Of a stretch of DNA of 50,614 nt, positions 43,720-50,614 are shown piece after piece. Numbering within the stretch: the stretch's first letter is position 1; every line of letters starts with the position of its first letter. The notes below the pieces were generated by a model. The model was not told the DNA's origin. It saw only the letters and a list, made by a program, of their open reading frames with translations, and did not search any database. The stretch lies in assembly GCF_900188455.1 (NCBI RefSeq), contig NZ_FZOL01000036.1, forward strand, positions 1 through 50,614, in the 5' to 3' direction. Source of the DNA: Pseudomonas japonica (GTDB taxonomy: Bacteria; Pseudomonadota; Gammaproteobacteria; Pseudomonadales; Pseudomonadaceae). The translations under genes and the position numbers were made by a program.

Positions 43720-44889
43720 TCAGCGCTGGGTCCGCGGCATCCCCAGGCCGAACTGGGCGATCAGCTCGCGCTGGATCTCGTTGGTGCCACCACCGAAGGT
43801 CACCGTGACCGACGCCCGCAGCTCGTATTCCAGTTCACCGTGCAAGGCGCTCGCCGCCGAGCCCGCCCTCAGCGAGCCGTTGGCGCCGATCACCGCGGCC
43901 AGGCGGCGGAGGATCTCGATGGCCGACTCCGAGCCGTAGACCTTGGTGGTCGAACTCAGCGCCACGTCCATGCGGTCGTGCTCCAGGTTGGCGGCGATGC
44001 GCAGGTTGATCAGGCGCATGGCCTCCAGGCGCGCGTAGCACTCGGCCAGCGAACTGCGTACCCAGGCCTTGTCCATGGCCCGGCGGCCCTGCTCATCGCG
44101 GGCCCTGGCCCACAGGTAGATGCGGCGGAACAGCCCGGCGACCTTGTCCGACCAGGAGCCCAGGCCCAGGCGCTCATGGTTGAGCTGCGCGGTGATCAGC
44201 TTCCAGCCACCGTGCAGCTCGCCCACCAGCATGTCCCGCGGTACCCGCACGTTGTCGTAGTAGGTGGCCGCGGTGGGGTTGCTGGTGGTCGGGATCAGCG
44301 TGCTGGAGAAACCCGGCAGCGAGGTGTCGAGGATCAGGATCGACACGCCCTTGTGCCGCGCCTGTTGCGGGTCGGTGCGCGCCGCCAGCCAGATGAAGTC
44401 GGCCGATTCGGCGCCCGAGGTCCACAGCTTGTTGCCGTTGACCACGAAGTGCTCGCCGTCCAGGCGCGCGCTGGTCTTCAGCACCGCCAGATCGCTGCCG
44501 GCATCCGGCTCGGAATAGCCGATGGCGAACATGATCTCGCCAGCGGCGATGCCCGGCAGGAAGCGCTCCTTCTGCGCCGCGCTGCCATGCTCCATCAGCG
44601 CCGGGCCCACCGTGCTGATGGTCACGAAAGGCAACGGCGCCCCGGCGATATTGGCCTCTTCGAAGAAGATCAACTGCTCGGTGGCGGCGTAGCCCTGGCC
44701 GCCATGGGCCTTGGGCCAGCCCACCGCCAGCCAGCCGTCGCGGCCCATCTGGCGGATGGTCTGGCGGAACAGCTCGCCGCCCTCCTTGCCGCGCAACTGC
44801 TCGCGCAGCTCGGGGGTCATCAGGGCCTGGAAGTAATCCCGCACCTGGCGGCGCAGGGCATGTTGTTCGGGGGTGAGGTCGACGAACAT
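43720..44889 (-). CDS. Acyl-CoA dehydrogenase, probable catalytic subunit
   Basis: The protein has 389 residues with GYSEPDAGSDLAVL (124-137), NGNKLWTSGAESADF and the C-terminal FGGGTNEIQRELIAQFGLG. The putative catalytic Glu239 sits in QLNHERLGLG, as in the isovaleryl-CoA and ChsE4 class. It is the second dehydrogenase with that residue in this cluster, so two heteromeric enzymes or successive oxidation rounds are possible. AAGGAG lies 6 bases before the ATG. It follows the thiolase-like gene by 10 bases. The steroid-type substrate preference suggested by the neighbours is inference. Confidence 0.9.
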   Translation of the reverse strand: MFVDLTPEQHALRRQVRDYFQALMTPELREQLRGKEGGELFRQTIRQMGRDGWLAVGWPKAHGGQGYAATEQLIFFEEANIAGAPLPFVTISTVGPALMEHGSAAQKERFLPGIAAGEIMFAIGYSEPDAGSDLAVLKTSARLDGEHFVVNGNKLWTSGAESADFIWLAARTDPQQARHKGVSILILDTSLPGFSSTLIPTTSNPTAATYYDNVRVPRDMLVGELHGGWKLITAQLNHERLGLGSWSDKVAGLFRRIYLWARARDEQGRRAMDKAWVRSSLAECYARLEAMRLINLRIAANLEHDRMDVALSSTTKVYGSESAIEILRRLAAVIGANGSLRAGSAASALHGELEYELRASVTVTFGGGTNEIQRELIAQFGLGMPRTQR

Positions 44890-44899
44890 GAAAGGCTCC

Positions 44900-46078
44900 T
44901 TAGGCCACGCCGAGAATCAGGCCGCTGGTGGGCACGCCGGTACCGGCGGTGACCAGCACGTTCTCCACATCGGCCACCTGGTTCACCGCCGTGCCGCGCA
45001 CCTGGCGCACCGCTTCGGCGATGCCGTTCATGCCGTGGATATAGGCTTCGCCCAACTGCCCGCCATGGGTGTTGATCGGCAGCTTGCCGCCGCGGGCGTG
45101 GTGGCCGGCGCGGATGAACTCCTTGGCCTCGCCGCGCCTGGCGAAACCGAACTCCTCCAGTTGCGGCAGCACGAACGGGGTGAAATGGTCGTAGATCACC
45201 GCGGTCTGCAGCGCCTCCGGGCCCAGGCCCGACTGGCGATACAGCTCCCTGGCGACCACGCCCATCTCCGGCAGGCCGGTGATGTCGTCGCGGTAGAACG
45301 AGGTCATGATCTGCTGGCCGCTGGCGATGCCCTGGGCGCCGGCCTTGATGGTCACCGGCTTCTGCTTCAGGTCGCGGGCACGCTCGGCCGAGGTGATGAC
45401 CATGGCCACCGCGCCATCGGACTCCTGGCAGCAGTCGAGCAGGTGCAGCGGCTCGCAGATCCAGCGCGAGGCCTGGTGCTCTTCGAGGGTGATCGGCTTG
45501 CCATGGAAGAACGCCTTGGGGTTGCTCGCGGCGAAATCACGCACCGCTACCGCGACCCGGCCGAAGTCCTCGGAGGTAGCGCCGTAGGTGTGCATGTAGC
45601 GCTGGGCGAACATGCCGACCCAGGCCGCCGGGGTGTGGAAACCGTGGGGCATGTACCAGCCGTAGTTGACGTTCTCGAAGATCGGCGTCGAGGCGAAGCC
45701 ATAGGTGCCGGTGCCGAAGCGGTACCAGGAGCGCTCGTTCATCGCCCGGTAGACCACCACCACCTTGGCCACGCCGGTGGCCACGGCCATCGCCGCGTGC
45801 ATCACCGGGCCGCAGGCGGCGCCGCCACCATGGGGCACCTGGGAGAAGAACTTGACCTCCTTGCACCCCAGCAGGCGGGCGATCTCGTACTCCGGGACCT
45901 TGTCCACCGAATAGGAACTGAAGCCCTCCACCTCGGACGGATCAATGCCGGCATCGCGCAGGGCCTCGAGGGTGGCCTCCATGGCCAGGCGCAGCTCGGT
46001 GCGTCCGGAATTCTTGGAAAACTCGGTCGCGCCCAGACCGACAATGGCGGCGCGCCCGGAAATCGACGATTGACTCAT
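44900..46078 (-). CDS. Thiolase-like protein, Ltp2-type probable retro-aldolase
   Basis: The protein has 392 residues in two thiolase halves. A Cys at 89 lies in HGGGAACGPVMHAA, where thiolases carry the nucleophile. The usual HDCF is replaced by YDHF (296-299), NTHGG (336-340) is present, and the C-terminal catalytic Cys of thiolases is missing (VTAGTGVPTSG). In the Ltp2 family two Tyr in the YDxF and EAY positions are linked with aldol cleavage; here these are Tyr296 and Tyr346. Ltp2 needs a DUF35 partner, and a MaoC-DUF35 protein is encoded three genes upstream. It likely splits a beta-hydroxyacyl-CoA into acetyl- or propionyl-CoA and a ketone or aldehyde. GAGGA stands 8 bases before the ATG. 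A short GC-rich gap precedes it (46079-46152). Confidence 0.87.
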   Translation of the reverse strand: MSQSSISGRAAIVGLGATEFSKNSGRTELRLAMEATLEALRDAGIDPSEVEGFSSYSVDKVPEYEIARLLGCKEVKFFSQVPHGGGAACGPVMHAAMAVATGVAKVVVVYRAMNERSWYRFGTGTYGFASTPIFENVNYGWYMPHGFHTPAAWVGMFAQRYMHTYGATSEDFGRVAVAVRDFAASNPKAFFHGKPITLEEHQASRWICEPLHLLDCCQESDGAVAMVITSAERARDLKQKPVTIKAGAQGIASGQQIMTSFYRDDITGLPEMGVVARELYRQSGLGPEALQTAVIYDHFTPFVLPQLEEFGFARRGEAKEFIRAGHHARGGKLPINTHGGQLGEAYIHGMNGIAEAVRQVRGTAVNQVADVENVLVTAGTGVPTSGLILGVA

Positions 46079-46152
46079 CAGGTCTTTCCTCTAATGAAAC
46101 AGCACATGACCGGCTGTGCGACACGGCCCCTGTGGGAGCTGGCCGGGCAGAA

Positions 46153-46572
46153 TTAAGGCAGCACCAGCGCAACCGTGCCGGTCACGTGGTTGCCCATGGA
46201 ATTCCTGCCGCCGAGGGTCACTTCCACCGTCCGGGTCTCAGGGTCGAGGCCACTGACGCTGCCGCTGAAGGTCATGCAGTCGCCCGGATAATTGGGCACG
46301 CCGAGCTTGATCTTCAGTGACGCGAAGCGCGCCAGCGGTCCCGCCCAGGCTTCGACGAAGCGCTGCACCAGGCCATTGGTGGTGAGAATGTTCATGAACA
46401 CATGGGGCGAACCCAGTTCGCGGGCCGCCTCCAGGTCGTGGTGGCCGGGAAAGTAGTCGCGGGTGGCGATGGCACCGCCGGCGATCAGGGCCACGCTGAT
46501 CGGCACCGCCAGCTCCGGCAGGACTTCGCCGGGACGCACGTCTTCAAAGCGCTTGGTGTTCTTCAAGGTCAT
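46153..46572 (-). CDS. MaoC-like enoyl-CoA hydratase, ChsH1-type
   Basis: The protein has 139 residues and a single hot-dog domain. The hydratase-2 catalytic pair is visible in TRDYFPGHHD as Asp39 and His44. The C-terminus has LGGRNSMGNHVTGTVALVLP. Its size and motif fit ChsH1, the catalytic half of the steroid side-chain hydratase ChsH1-ChsH2; the partner-like gene at 47678-48652 has lost the His. It would hydrate the enoyl-CoA made by the dehydrogenases and supply the substrate for the thiolase-like protein encoded next. It overlaps the preceding dehydrogenase gene by 29 bases, a strong sign of co-translation. Confidence 0.88.
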   Translation of the reverse strand: MTLKNTKRFEDVRPGEVLPELAVPISVALIAGGAIATRDYFPGHHDLEAARELGSPHVFMNILTTNGLVQRFVEAWAGPLARFASLKIKLGVPNYPGDCMTFSGSVSGLDPETRTVEVTLGGRNSMGNHVTGTVALVLP

Positions 46573-47671
46573 ATTTCCATCCCAGCTTGTCGTTATCGCT
46601 CAGCCAGTCGCCGAGACGTTCCAGGCACGCCGCCGAACCGCCGAGGGCAAGGCCCAGGGCGCGGCTCCAGTAGAGAAAACGGTGGATCGGGTAGGTCAGG
46701 TCGACGCCGATGCCGCCATGCACGTGCTGCGCGATATGGCCGATGCGGTGCCCGGCCTCGCAGGCCAGCCAGGCCGTGGCCAGCGCTTCCGAGGGCGCCG
46801 GCAGCCCGGCATCGAGGCGATAGCACAGTTGCCACAGGGTGCTGCGCAGGGTTTCGAGGGCGATATGGGCATCGGCCATGCTCATCTGCACCGCCTGGAA
46901 ACTGCCGATGCGCCGCTGGAACTGCTCACGCTCGCTGACATAGGCCACGGTGCGACGGATCTGCTCCTCGCTGACCCCCAGTTGCAGCGCCGCCAGGGCG
47001 GCGATGGCGCGGGGTTCCAGCCAGTCGAGGGCACTGACCGGCAGCAGGTGGCCGAGGCGATAGCCTTCCACCCGCACATCGGCGACGGCTTCGCCGTGGG
47101 TCATCACCGCCGGGGTCAGTTGCACAGTGGGCGACTTGAGGTCGAGCAGGCACAGGCGTGGCTGACCGTGCAGCAGCACCGGCACCAGCGCCGCGCCGGA
47201 CTGCACCGCCAGCGGCACCGCGGCGACACGGCCGTCCAGCACCCAGTCGGCGCCATTCGGCGTGGCCTGCAACTCGATACCACGGGCGGCATGCACGCCG
47301 TCCAGGGACAGGCTGAGCAGGGTCTGGCCACTGGCGGCCTGCTCGATCCAGGCCGCGTATTCATCGGCGGCGAAGGTCGCCAGGGTCGCCGCCACCAGTT
47401 GATGACGCCACAGCGGCACCTGGCCCAACCCGCGGCCCTGGGCCTGCAGCACCAGCATCAGTTCGGTCATGCCCAGGCCGCTGCCGCCATGCGCTTCGGG
47501 AATCGCCAGGGCGTGCAGGCCGGTTTCCCGGCACAGATCCCACAGCGCGGCCATCAGCGGCTCATCGCGCAGATCCCATTTGCGCAACGCATCGTCGTCA
47601 CAGTGGTCGACGAACAGACTGTCGGCCATCTGCTCGATGGCGCGCTGGTCTTCACTCAATTCGAAATCCAT
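46544..47671 (-). CDS. Acyl-CoA dehydrogenase, probable non-catalytic partner subunit
   Basis: The protein has 375 residues with the dehydrogenase C-terminal HVHGGIGVDLTYPIHRFLYW, but the middle FAD-binding segment is weak and the helix-G region reads LDWLEPRAIAALA (about 215-227) without the His-Glu-Arg of its neighbours. It therefore resembles the non-catalytic subunit of an alpha2-beta2 acyl-CoA dehydrogenase. It lies 6 bases after the MaoC-DUF35 gene and overlaps the small MaoC gene by 29 bases. The partner could be the Glu239 enzyme at 43720-44889. Confidence 0.87.
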   Translation of the reverse strand: MDFELSEDQRAIEQMADSLFVDHCDDDALRKWDLRDEPLMAALWDLCRETGLHALAIPEAHGGSGLGMTELMLVLQAQGRGLGQVPLWRHQLVAATLATFAADEYAAWIEQAASGQTLLSLSLDGVHAARGIELQATPNGADWVLDGRVAAVPLAVQSGAALVPVLLHGQPRLCLLDLKSPTVQLTPAVMTHGEAVADVRVEGYRLGHLLPVSALDWLEPRAIAALAALQLGVSEEQIRRTVAYVSEREQFQRRIGSFQAVQMSMADAHIALETLRSTLWQLCYRLDAGLPAPSEALATAWLACEAGHRIGHIAQHVHGGIGVDLTYPIHRFLYWSRALGLALGGSAACLERLGDWLSDNDKLGWKYDLEEHQAL

Positions 47672-47677
47672 GGGCGC

Positions 47678-48652
47678 TTACTCCCCGTCGGCCACGGGAC
47701 GGAACAGCGGCAGGGTCTGCTGCTCGTCGAAGACCTGGAACTGCACCTGCAGGCGCTGGCCGATTTTCAGTTCGTCGCGCTTGACCCCGGTCAACCCGGC
47801 GATCAGGCGCACGCCCTCCTCCAGCTCGATCAGGCCGATCGGGTTGGGGTGATCGAACGGCGGCACCTCCGGGTAATGCATGACCACGAAGGAATACAGG
47901 CTGCCACGACCGCTGGCCTGCACCGTGTCCCAGTCGAAGCCATGGCACTGGATGCACACCGGTGCCGGCGGATGACGCAGGGTCGAACAGGCGGTGCAGC
48001 GCTGGATCAGCAACTTGTTCTCGGCACAGCCTTCCCAGAAGAAGCGGGTGTCGTCGCTGACGCCCGGCAATGGCCGCCTGGGTTTCTCCAGGGCCGCAGG
48101 CGGCTTGCCCGCCGCCTGCGCATTGGCCGGGCGGAACTTGAACACGCGAAACAGCAGCTCGCCCACCGGCTCGTCGCCGTCCGGCTTCTCGACGAAATGG
48201 CTCATCACCAGGGTGACGAAGAAGCCGGTGCCCAGGGCGGTGGTCTTCTCGTCGCCCACCGCGTCCAGGCGGGTGGTGTAGTACAGGCGCTCGCCAAGGT
48301 GCACCGGGCGCCTGAAGGTCAGCTCGGAGTTCACCGCCACCACCGAGGCGTAGCCGTAGCCCTCGATCAGCTTGAGCACTTCATAGGGGTTTTCGTCGGT
48401 GGAGCCCGGCGGGTAGTTGTTGGCGTGCAGGCCTTCCATGGTCCACACCTGGAGCATCGCCGGCGGCGCCACGATGCCGTCGTGCGGCCCTTGCAGGGCC
48501 GCGGCGGAATCGGTGTAGAGGGGGTTGTCCAGGCCCATGATCTCGCACCACTGGCGGATCATCGGCGCGTTGACTTCGTCCCAGGCATATACCCGACCGT
48601 ATTCGCGCCCCACCAGGGCGCGCACGTCGGACAGCAATTGTGGATCAGCCAC
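47678..48652 (-). CDS. MaoC-like / DUF35 OB-fold fusion, ChsH2-type
   Basis: The protein has 324 residues in two parts. Residues 1-175 are an N-terminal MaoC-like hot-dog domain with GLDNPLY at 40-46, where the usual catalytic His is Tyr. Residues ~200-324 are a DUF35 domain with a zinc ribbon, Cys219, Cys222, Cys233 and Cys236 (CTAC, CIQC), followed by an OB fold. ChsH2 has this domain order, pairs with ChsH1 for hydration, and its DUF35 part binds Ltp2. A GTG start at 48652 is preferred: CAGGAG stands 6 bases before it, while the upstream in-frame ATG at 48682 has none. Its role here, as hydratase scaffold and aldolase partner, is inferred from these parallels. Confidence 0.87.
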   Translation of the reverse strand: MADPQLLSDVRALVGREYGRVYAWDEVNAPMIRQWCEIMGLDNPLYTDSAAALQGPHDGIVAPPAMLQVWTMEGLHANNYPPGSTDENPYEVLKLIEGYGYASVVAVNSELTFRRPVHLGERLYYTTRLDAVGDEKTTALGTGFFVTLVMSHFVEKPDGDEPVGELLFRVFKFRPANAQAAGKPPAALEKPRRPLPGVSDDTRFFWEGCAENKLLIQRCTACSTLRHPPAPVCIQCHGFDWDTVQASGRGSLYSFVVMHYPEVPPFDHPNPIGLIELEEGVRLIAGLTGVKRDELKIGQRLQVQFQVFDEQQTLPLFRPVADGE

Positions 48653-48706
48653 AGTCGTCTCCTGCAAAGTGAGGGCGGCCACCCGACGGCGCCGCCGTGG
48701 GGTCGA

Positions 48707-49486
48707 TCAGGCCTGCGCCGCGGCGAGGAAGCTGGGGCGCTCGCCACCGCCGTGCAGCAGCAGGTTGCAGCCGCTGGCGTAGCTGGCCAGGGGTGAAGCG
48801 ATGAACAGGCAGGCGTTGGCGATATCCGCCGCATCGGCCATGCGCCCGGCGGGAATGCCGGCGCCGACCGCGGCGATGCCGGCTTCGCTGCCGTAGTGCA
48901 GGTGGGCCTGGTCGGTGAGGACCAGGCCGGGGCTGACGGTGACCACGCGCACCTTGGGCGCCCACTCCACCGCCAGCGAAGTGACCAGCGCCAGCACCCC
49001 GGCCTTGGCCGCGCCATAGGCGGCGGTACCCGGCGACGGCCGCTGGGCCGCCACGCTGCCGATGAAGACGATGCAGCCGCCCTGCGCCTGCGCCTGCATC
49101 AGCCGGTTGGCGTGCTGGGCGACGTTCAGCGGGGCGATCAGGTTGAGGCGGATGATGCTCTCGTGAAACCGTGGCGACGCCGTGGCCGCATCCGCCGCCG
49201 GGGCGCCGCCGGCGTTGTTGACCAGTACATCGAGGCGGCCGAAATCGCGCTGGATGCCGTCGAACAGCGCCTGCAGCGACTCGGCATCGCGCACGTCGAC
49301 CACGCGGAACGCCGCGCGGCGCCCGCCGCTGGCCGGCAGATGCTCGGGGGCGTTGCGGGCGCAGACGATGACCTCGGCGCCGGCGTCCAGATAGGCCTGC
49401 GCGATCCCCGCGCCGATACCCTTGGTCCCCCCCGTGACCAGGACCACCTTGCCCGTGTAATCAAGACCCTGTTGCTGCCCCATCAT
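48707..49486 (-). CDS. Short-chain dehydrogenase/reductase
   Basis: The protein has 259 residues. The Rossmann motif is TGGTKGIG (18-25), NNAGG lies at 90-94, and the catalytic triad is Ser144, Tyr157 and Lys161 (YGAAK), so it should be an active NAD(P)-dependent oxidoreductase. It is the first gene of the minus-strand cluster, 54 bases before the MaoC-DUF35 gene. It may oxidise a beta-hydroxyacyl-CoA or reduce or oxidise a ring carbonyl or alcohol; the substrate is not readable. Two adjacent ATG codons exist; GAGG sits about 5 bases before the first. Confidence 0.9.
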   Translation of the reverse strand: MMGQQQGLDYTGKVVLVTGGTKGIGAGIAQAYLDAGAEVIVCARNAPEHLPASGGRRAAFRVVDVRDAESLQALFDGIQRDFGRLDVLVNNAGGAPAADAATASPRFHESIIRLNLIAPLNVAQHANRLMQAQAQGGCIVFIGSVAAQRPSPGTAAYGAAKAGVLALVTSLAVEWAPKVRVVTVSPGLVLTDQAHLHYGSEAGIAAVGAGIPAGRMADAADIANACLFIASPLASYASGCNLLLHGGGERPSFLAAAQA

Positions 49487-49540
49487 GTGTTCCTCGTTCG
49501 ACTGACGAGGCTCACTCTAGGGGCATCGGGGCGGGCAAAC

Positions 49541-49578
49541 TTCGTCTGAACGGACGATGAATCGGCACCTTCGCCGAT
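49541..49578. promoter_or_regulatory. Inverted repeats in the divergent SDR / enoyl-CoA hydratase promoter region
   Basis: The 128-base gap 49487-49614 separates divergent genes. It holds TCGTC (49542-49546) opposite GACGA (49553-49557), and ATCGGC (49561-49566) opposite GCCGAT (49573-49578). Such short dyads between divergent catabolic genes could be operator sites. No regulator gene is present in the window, so this remains a guess. Confidence 0.3.
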
Positions 49579-49614
49579 CGACACTGCATGGCACTTTCAC
49601 GCGCGAGAAGGCTT

Positions 49615-50400
49615 ATGTCCGCTACCGACCTTTCCCCCCTGTTGCTGGAGTTTCCGGCCCCTGGCGTGGCCCTGCTGCGCCTTCATCGGCCGCAGGCGAG
49701 CAACGCCCTGAGCCTGGAGCTGCAGGCCTTGCTGTCGCAGCGCTTCAGCGAGCTGGGCAGCGATCCCGAAGTGCGCTGCATCGTCCTCACCGGGGGCGAC
49801 AAGGTGTTCGCCGCCGGCGGTGACATCACCAGCATGGCCGGGGTCGGCCCGATCGACATCGTGCAGCGGCATACCGAGCGGGTCTGGGCGCCGATCCAGC
49901 ACTGTCCCAAGCCGGTGATCGCCGCGGTGTGCGGCTATGCCTATGGCGGCGGATGCGAGCTGGCGATGCATGCCGACCTGATCGTCGCCGGGAAATCGGC
50001 GCGGTTCTGCCAGCCGGAGGTGCGCATCGGTATCATGCCGGGGATCGGCGGGACCCAGCGGTTGCTGCGGGCGGTGGGCAAGGTCAAGGCCATGCGCATG
50101 GCCCTGACCGGGCAGCCGATCACGGCGGAGGAAGCCTGGGTAGCGGGGTTGGTCAGTGACCTGGTGGACGACGACCGGGTGCAGGCCCATGCCCTGGAAC
50201 TCGCGGTGAGCATCGCTGCGCTGCCGGCGTTGGCGGTGGAGCAGATCAAAGAAGTGATCCTGGCGGGGATGGATGCATCGCTGGAGTCGGCGCTGGCGTT
50301 GGAGCGCAAGGCCAATGCGTTGTTGTTTGCGTCGCGGGACCAGAAGGAAGGGATGCAGGCGTTCATTGAAAAGCGGGGGGCGCGGTTCGAGGGGTGTTGA
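49615..50400 (+). CDS. Enoyl-CoA hydratase/isomerase (crotonase family)
   Basis: The protein has 261 residues of the crotonase fold. The oxyanion-hole segments AAGGD (66-70) and YGGGCEL (110-116) are present. The two catalytic Glu of classic hydratases are at 115 (GGGCELA) and 135 (CQPEVRIGI), so hydratase activity is likely. The start at 49615 matches the family length and follows AGAAGG closely; an ATG at 49588 is in frame but gives an unneeded extension. It is transcribed away from the catabolic cluster and probably serves the same or a linked beta-oxidation pathway. About 214 bases follow to the window edge. Confidence 0.9.
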   Translation: MSATDLSPLLLEFPAPGVALLRLHRPQASNALSLELQALLSQRFSELGSDPEVRCIVLTGGDKVFAAGGDITSMAGVGPIDIVQRHTERVWAPIQHCPKPVIAAVCGYAYGGGCELAMHADLIVAGKSARFCQPEVRIGIMPGIGGTQRLLRAVGKVKAMRMALTGQPITAEEAWVAGLVSDLVDDDRVQAHALELAVSIAALPALAVEQIKEVILAGMDASLESALALERKANALLFASRDQKEGMQAFIEKRGARFEGC

Positions 50401-50488
50401 GGTGTTCGGCTCCAAAAGGCTTTTGTCAGTGTCGGCCTCATCGCCGGCAACGCCGGCTTGTGTCTTCAGGACCTCTTAAAATCAAGGT

Positions 50489-50568
50489 GTGAGAGCGGTG
50501 GATGGCAGACTGGATGCCGGCGGTGCCCTAGAGCACGAGTGGGAGCATAGTCGCCATCCACCTCTCAC
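50489..50568 (+). other. Nested stem-loop element at the right edge, possible structured RNA or mobile-element end
   Basis: A 16-bp outer stem pairs GTGAGAG (50489-50495) and GTGGATGGC (50498-50506) with GCCATCCAC (50553-50561) and CTCTCAC (50562-50568), leaving a 2-base bulge. Inside, ATGC pairs with GCAT, and GTGC (50523-50526) pairs with GCAC (50533-50536) around CCTAGA. A further GTTG/CAAC dyad lies at 50589-50606. It looks like a structured RNA. The layout recalls the non-coding ends of some IS110/IS1111 elements, but the window stops before any transposase, so identity is open. Confidence 0.4.
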
Positions 50569-50614
50569 TCTGACCCGAAGCCCGAACAGTTGAATGAGCC
50601 TGCAACTCGGAATC

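Noticed and set aside
48653..48682. ATG start at 48682 for the MaoC-DUF35 gene
   Set aside because: The GTG at 48652 has CAGGAG at good spacing, and homology begins there.

Overview
The window is chromosomal DNA of a high-GC gammaproteobacterium, almost certainly a Pseudomonas of the P. fluorescens complex. The evidence is the acetylated-cellulose (wss) operon in the P. fluorescens order, an RlhA/YdcP-type U32 protein, Pseudomonas-style palindromic repeats carrying the TGTAGGAGC core, and uniformly GC-rich codon use. Almost every base belongs to a gene or a palindromic repeat. I saw no tRNA, rRNA, CRISPR array or intact transposase gene.

Region 1 (1-2.9 kb) holds a composite palindromic repeat, a RidA-family deaminase and the 23S rRNA hydroxylation factor rlhA. 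Region 2 (3.3-17.0 kb, + strand) is the cellulose synthesis and O-acetylation operon wssA to wssI: a BcsQ-like ATPase, the BcsA/BcsB synthase, a GH8 cellulase, the BcsC porin, and the AlgF/AlgI/AlgJ-like acetylation genes. The junction of wssE and wssF is abnormal. The outer-membrane barrel domain of BcsC stops part-way and continues in frame into the C-terminal half of an SGNH hydrolase that looks like WssF. This points to an in-frame deletion that should disable cellulose export.

Region 3 (17.1-37.8 kb, - strand) is accessory in character. Two giant RHS/YD-repeat proteins (2,422 and about 2,339 residues) share six N-terminal units of about 107 residues, an RHS core ending in DPSGH at nearly the same residue, unrelated C-terminal domains, and a near-palindromic upstream motif. 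Neither is followed by an obvious immunity gene. Between them lie a membrane metal-dependent hydrolase with a broken partial copy on the far side of the first RHS gene, a small frameshifted gene carrying the same upstream motif, a nested set of composite repeats, and a five-gene operon (PspA-like, DUF2491, DUF350, DUF1190, glutathionylspermidine-synthase-like) in the order of E. coli yjfJKLMC.

Region 4 (37.8-50.4 kb) starts with a DUF1329 protein, followed by a nine-gene catabolic cluster on the - strand. Reading 5' to 3' these are an SDR, a MaoC-DUF35 fusion, an acyl-CoA dehydrogenase, a small MaoC hydratase, a thiolase-like protein, three more acyl-CoA dehydrogenases and an acyl-CoA ligase. 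A divergent enoyl-CoA hydratase lies at the upstream end. The set closely parallels the ChsE1-ChsE2 / ChsH1-ChsH2 / Ltp2 module that removes the last steroid side-chain unit in actinobacteria, but there are no steroid-ring genes here. It probably shortens the side chain of some cyclic or branched acid. The window ends with a nested stem-loop element that I could not assign.
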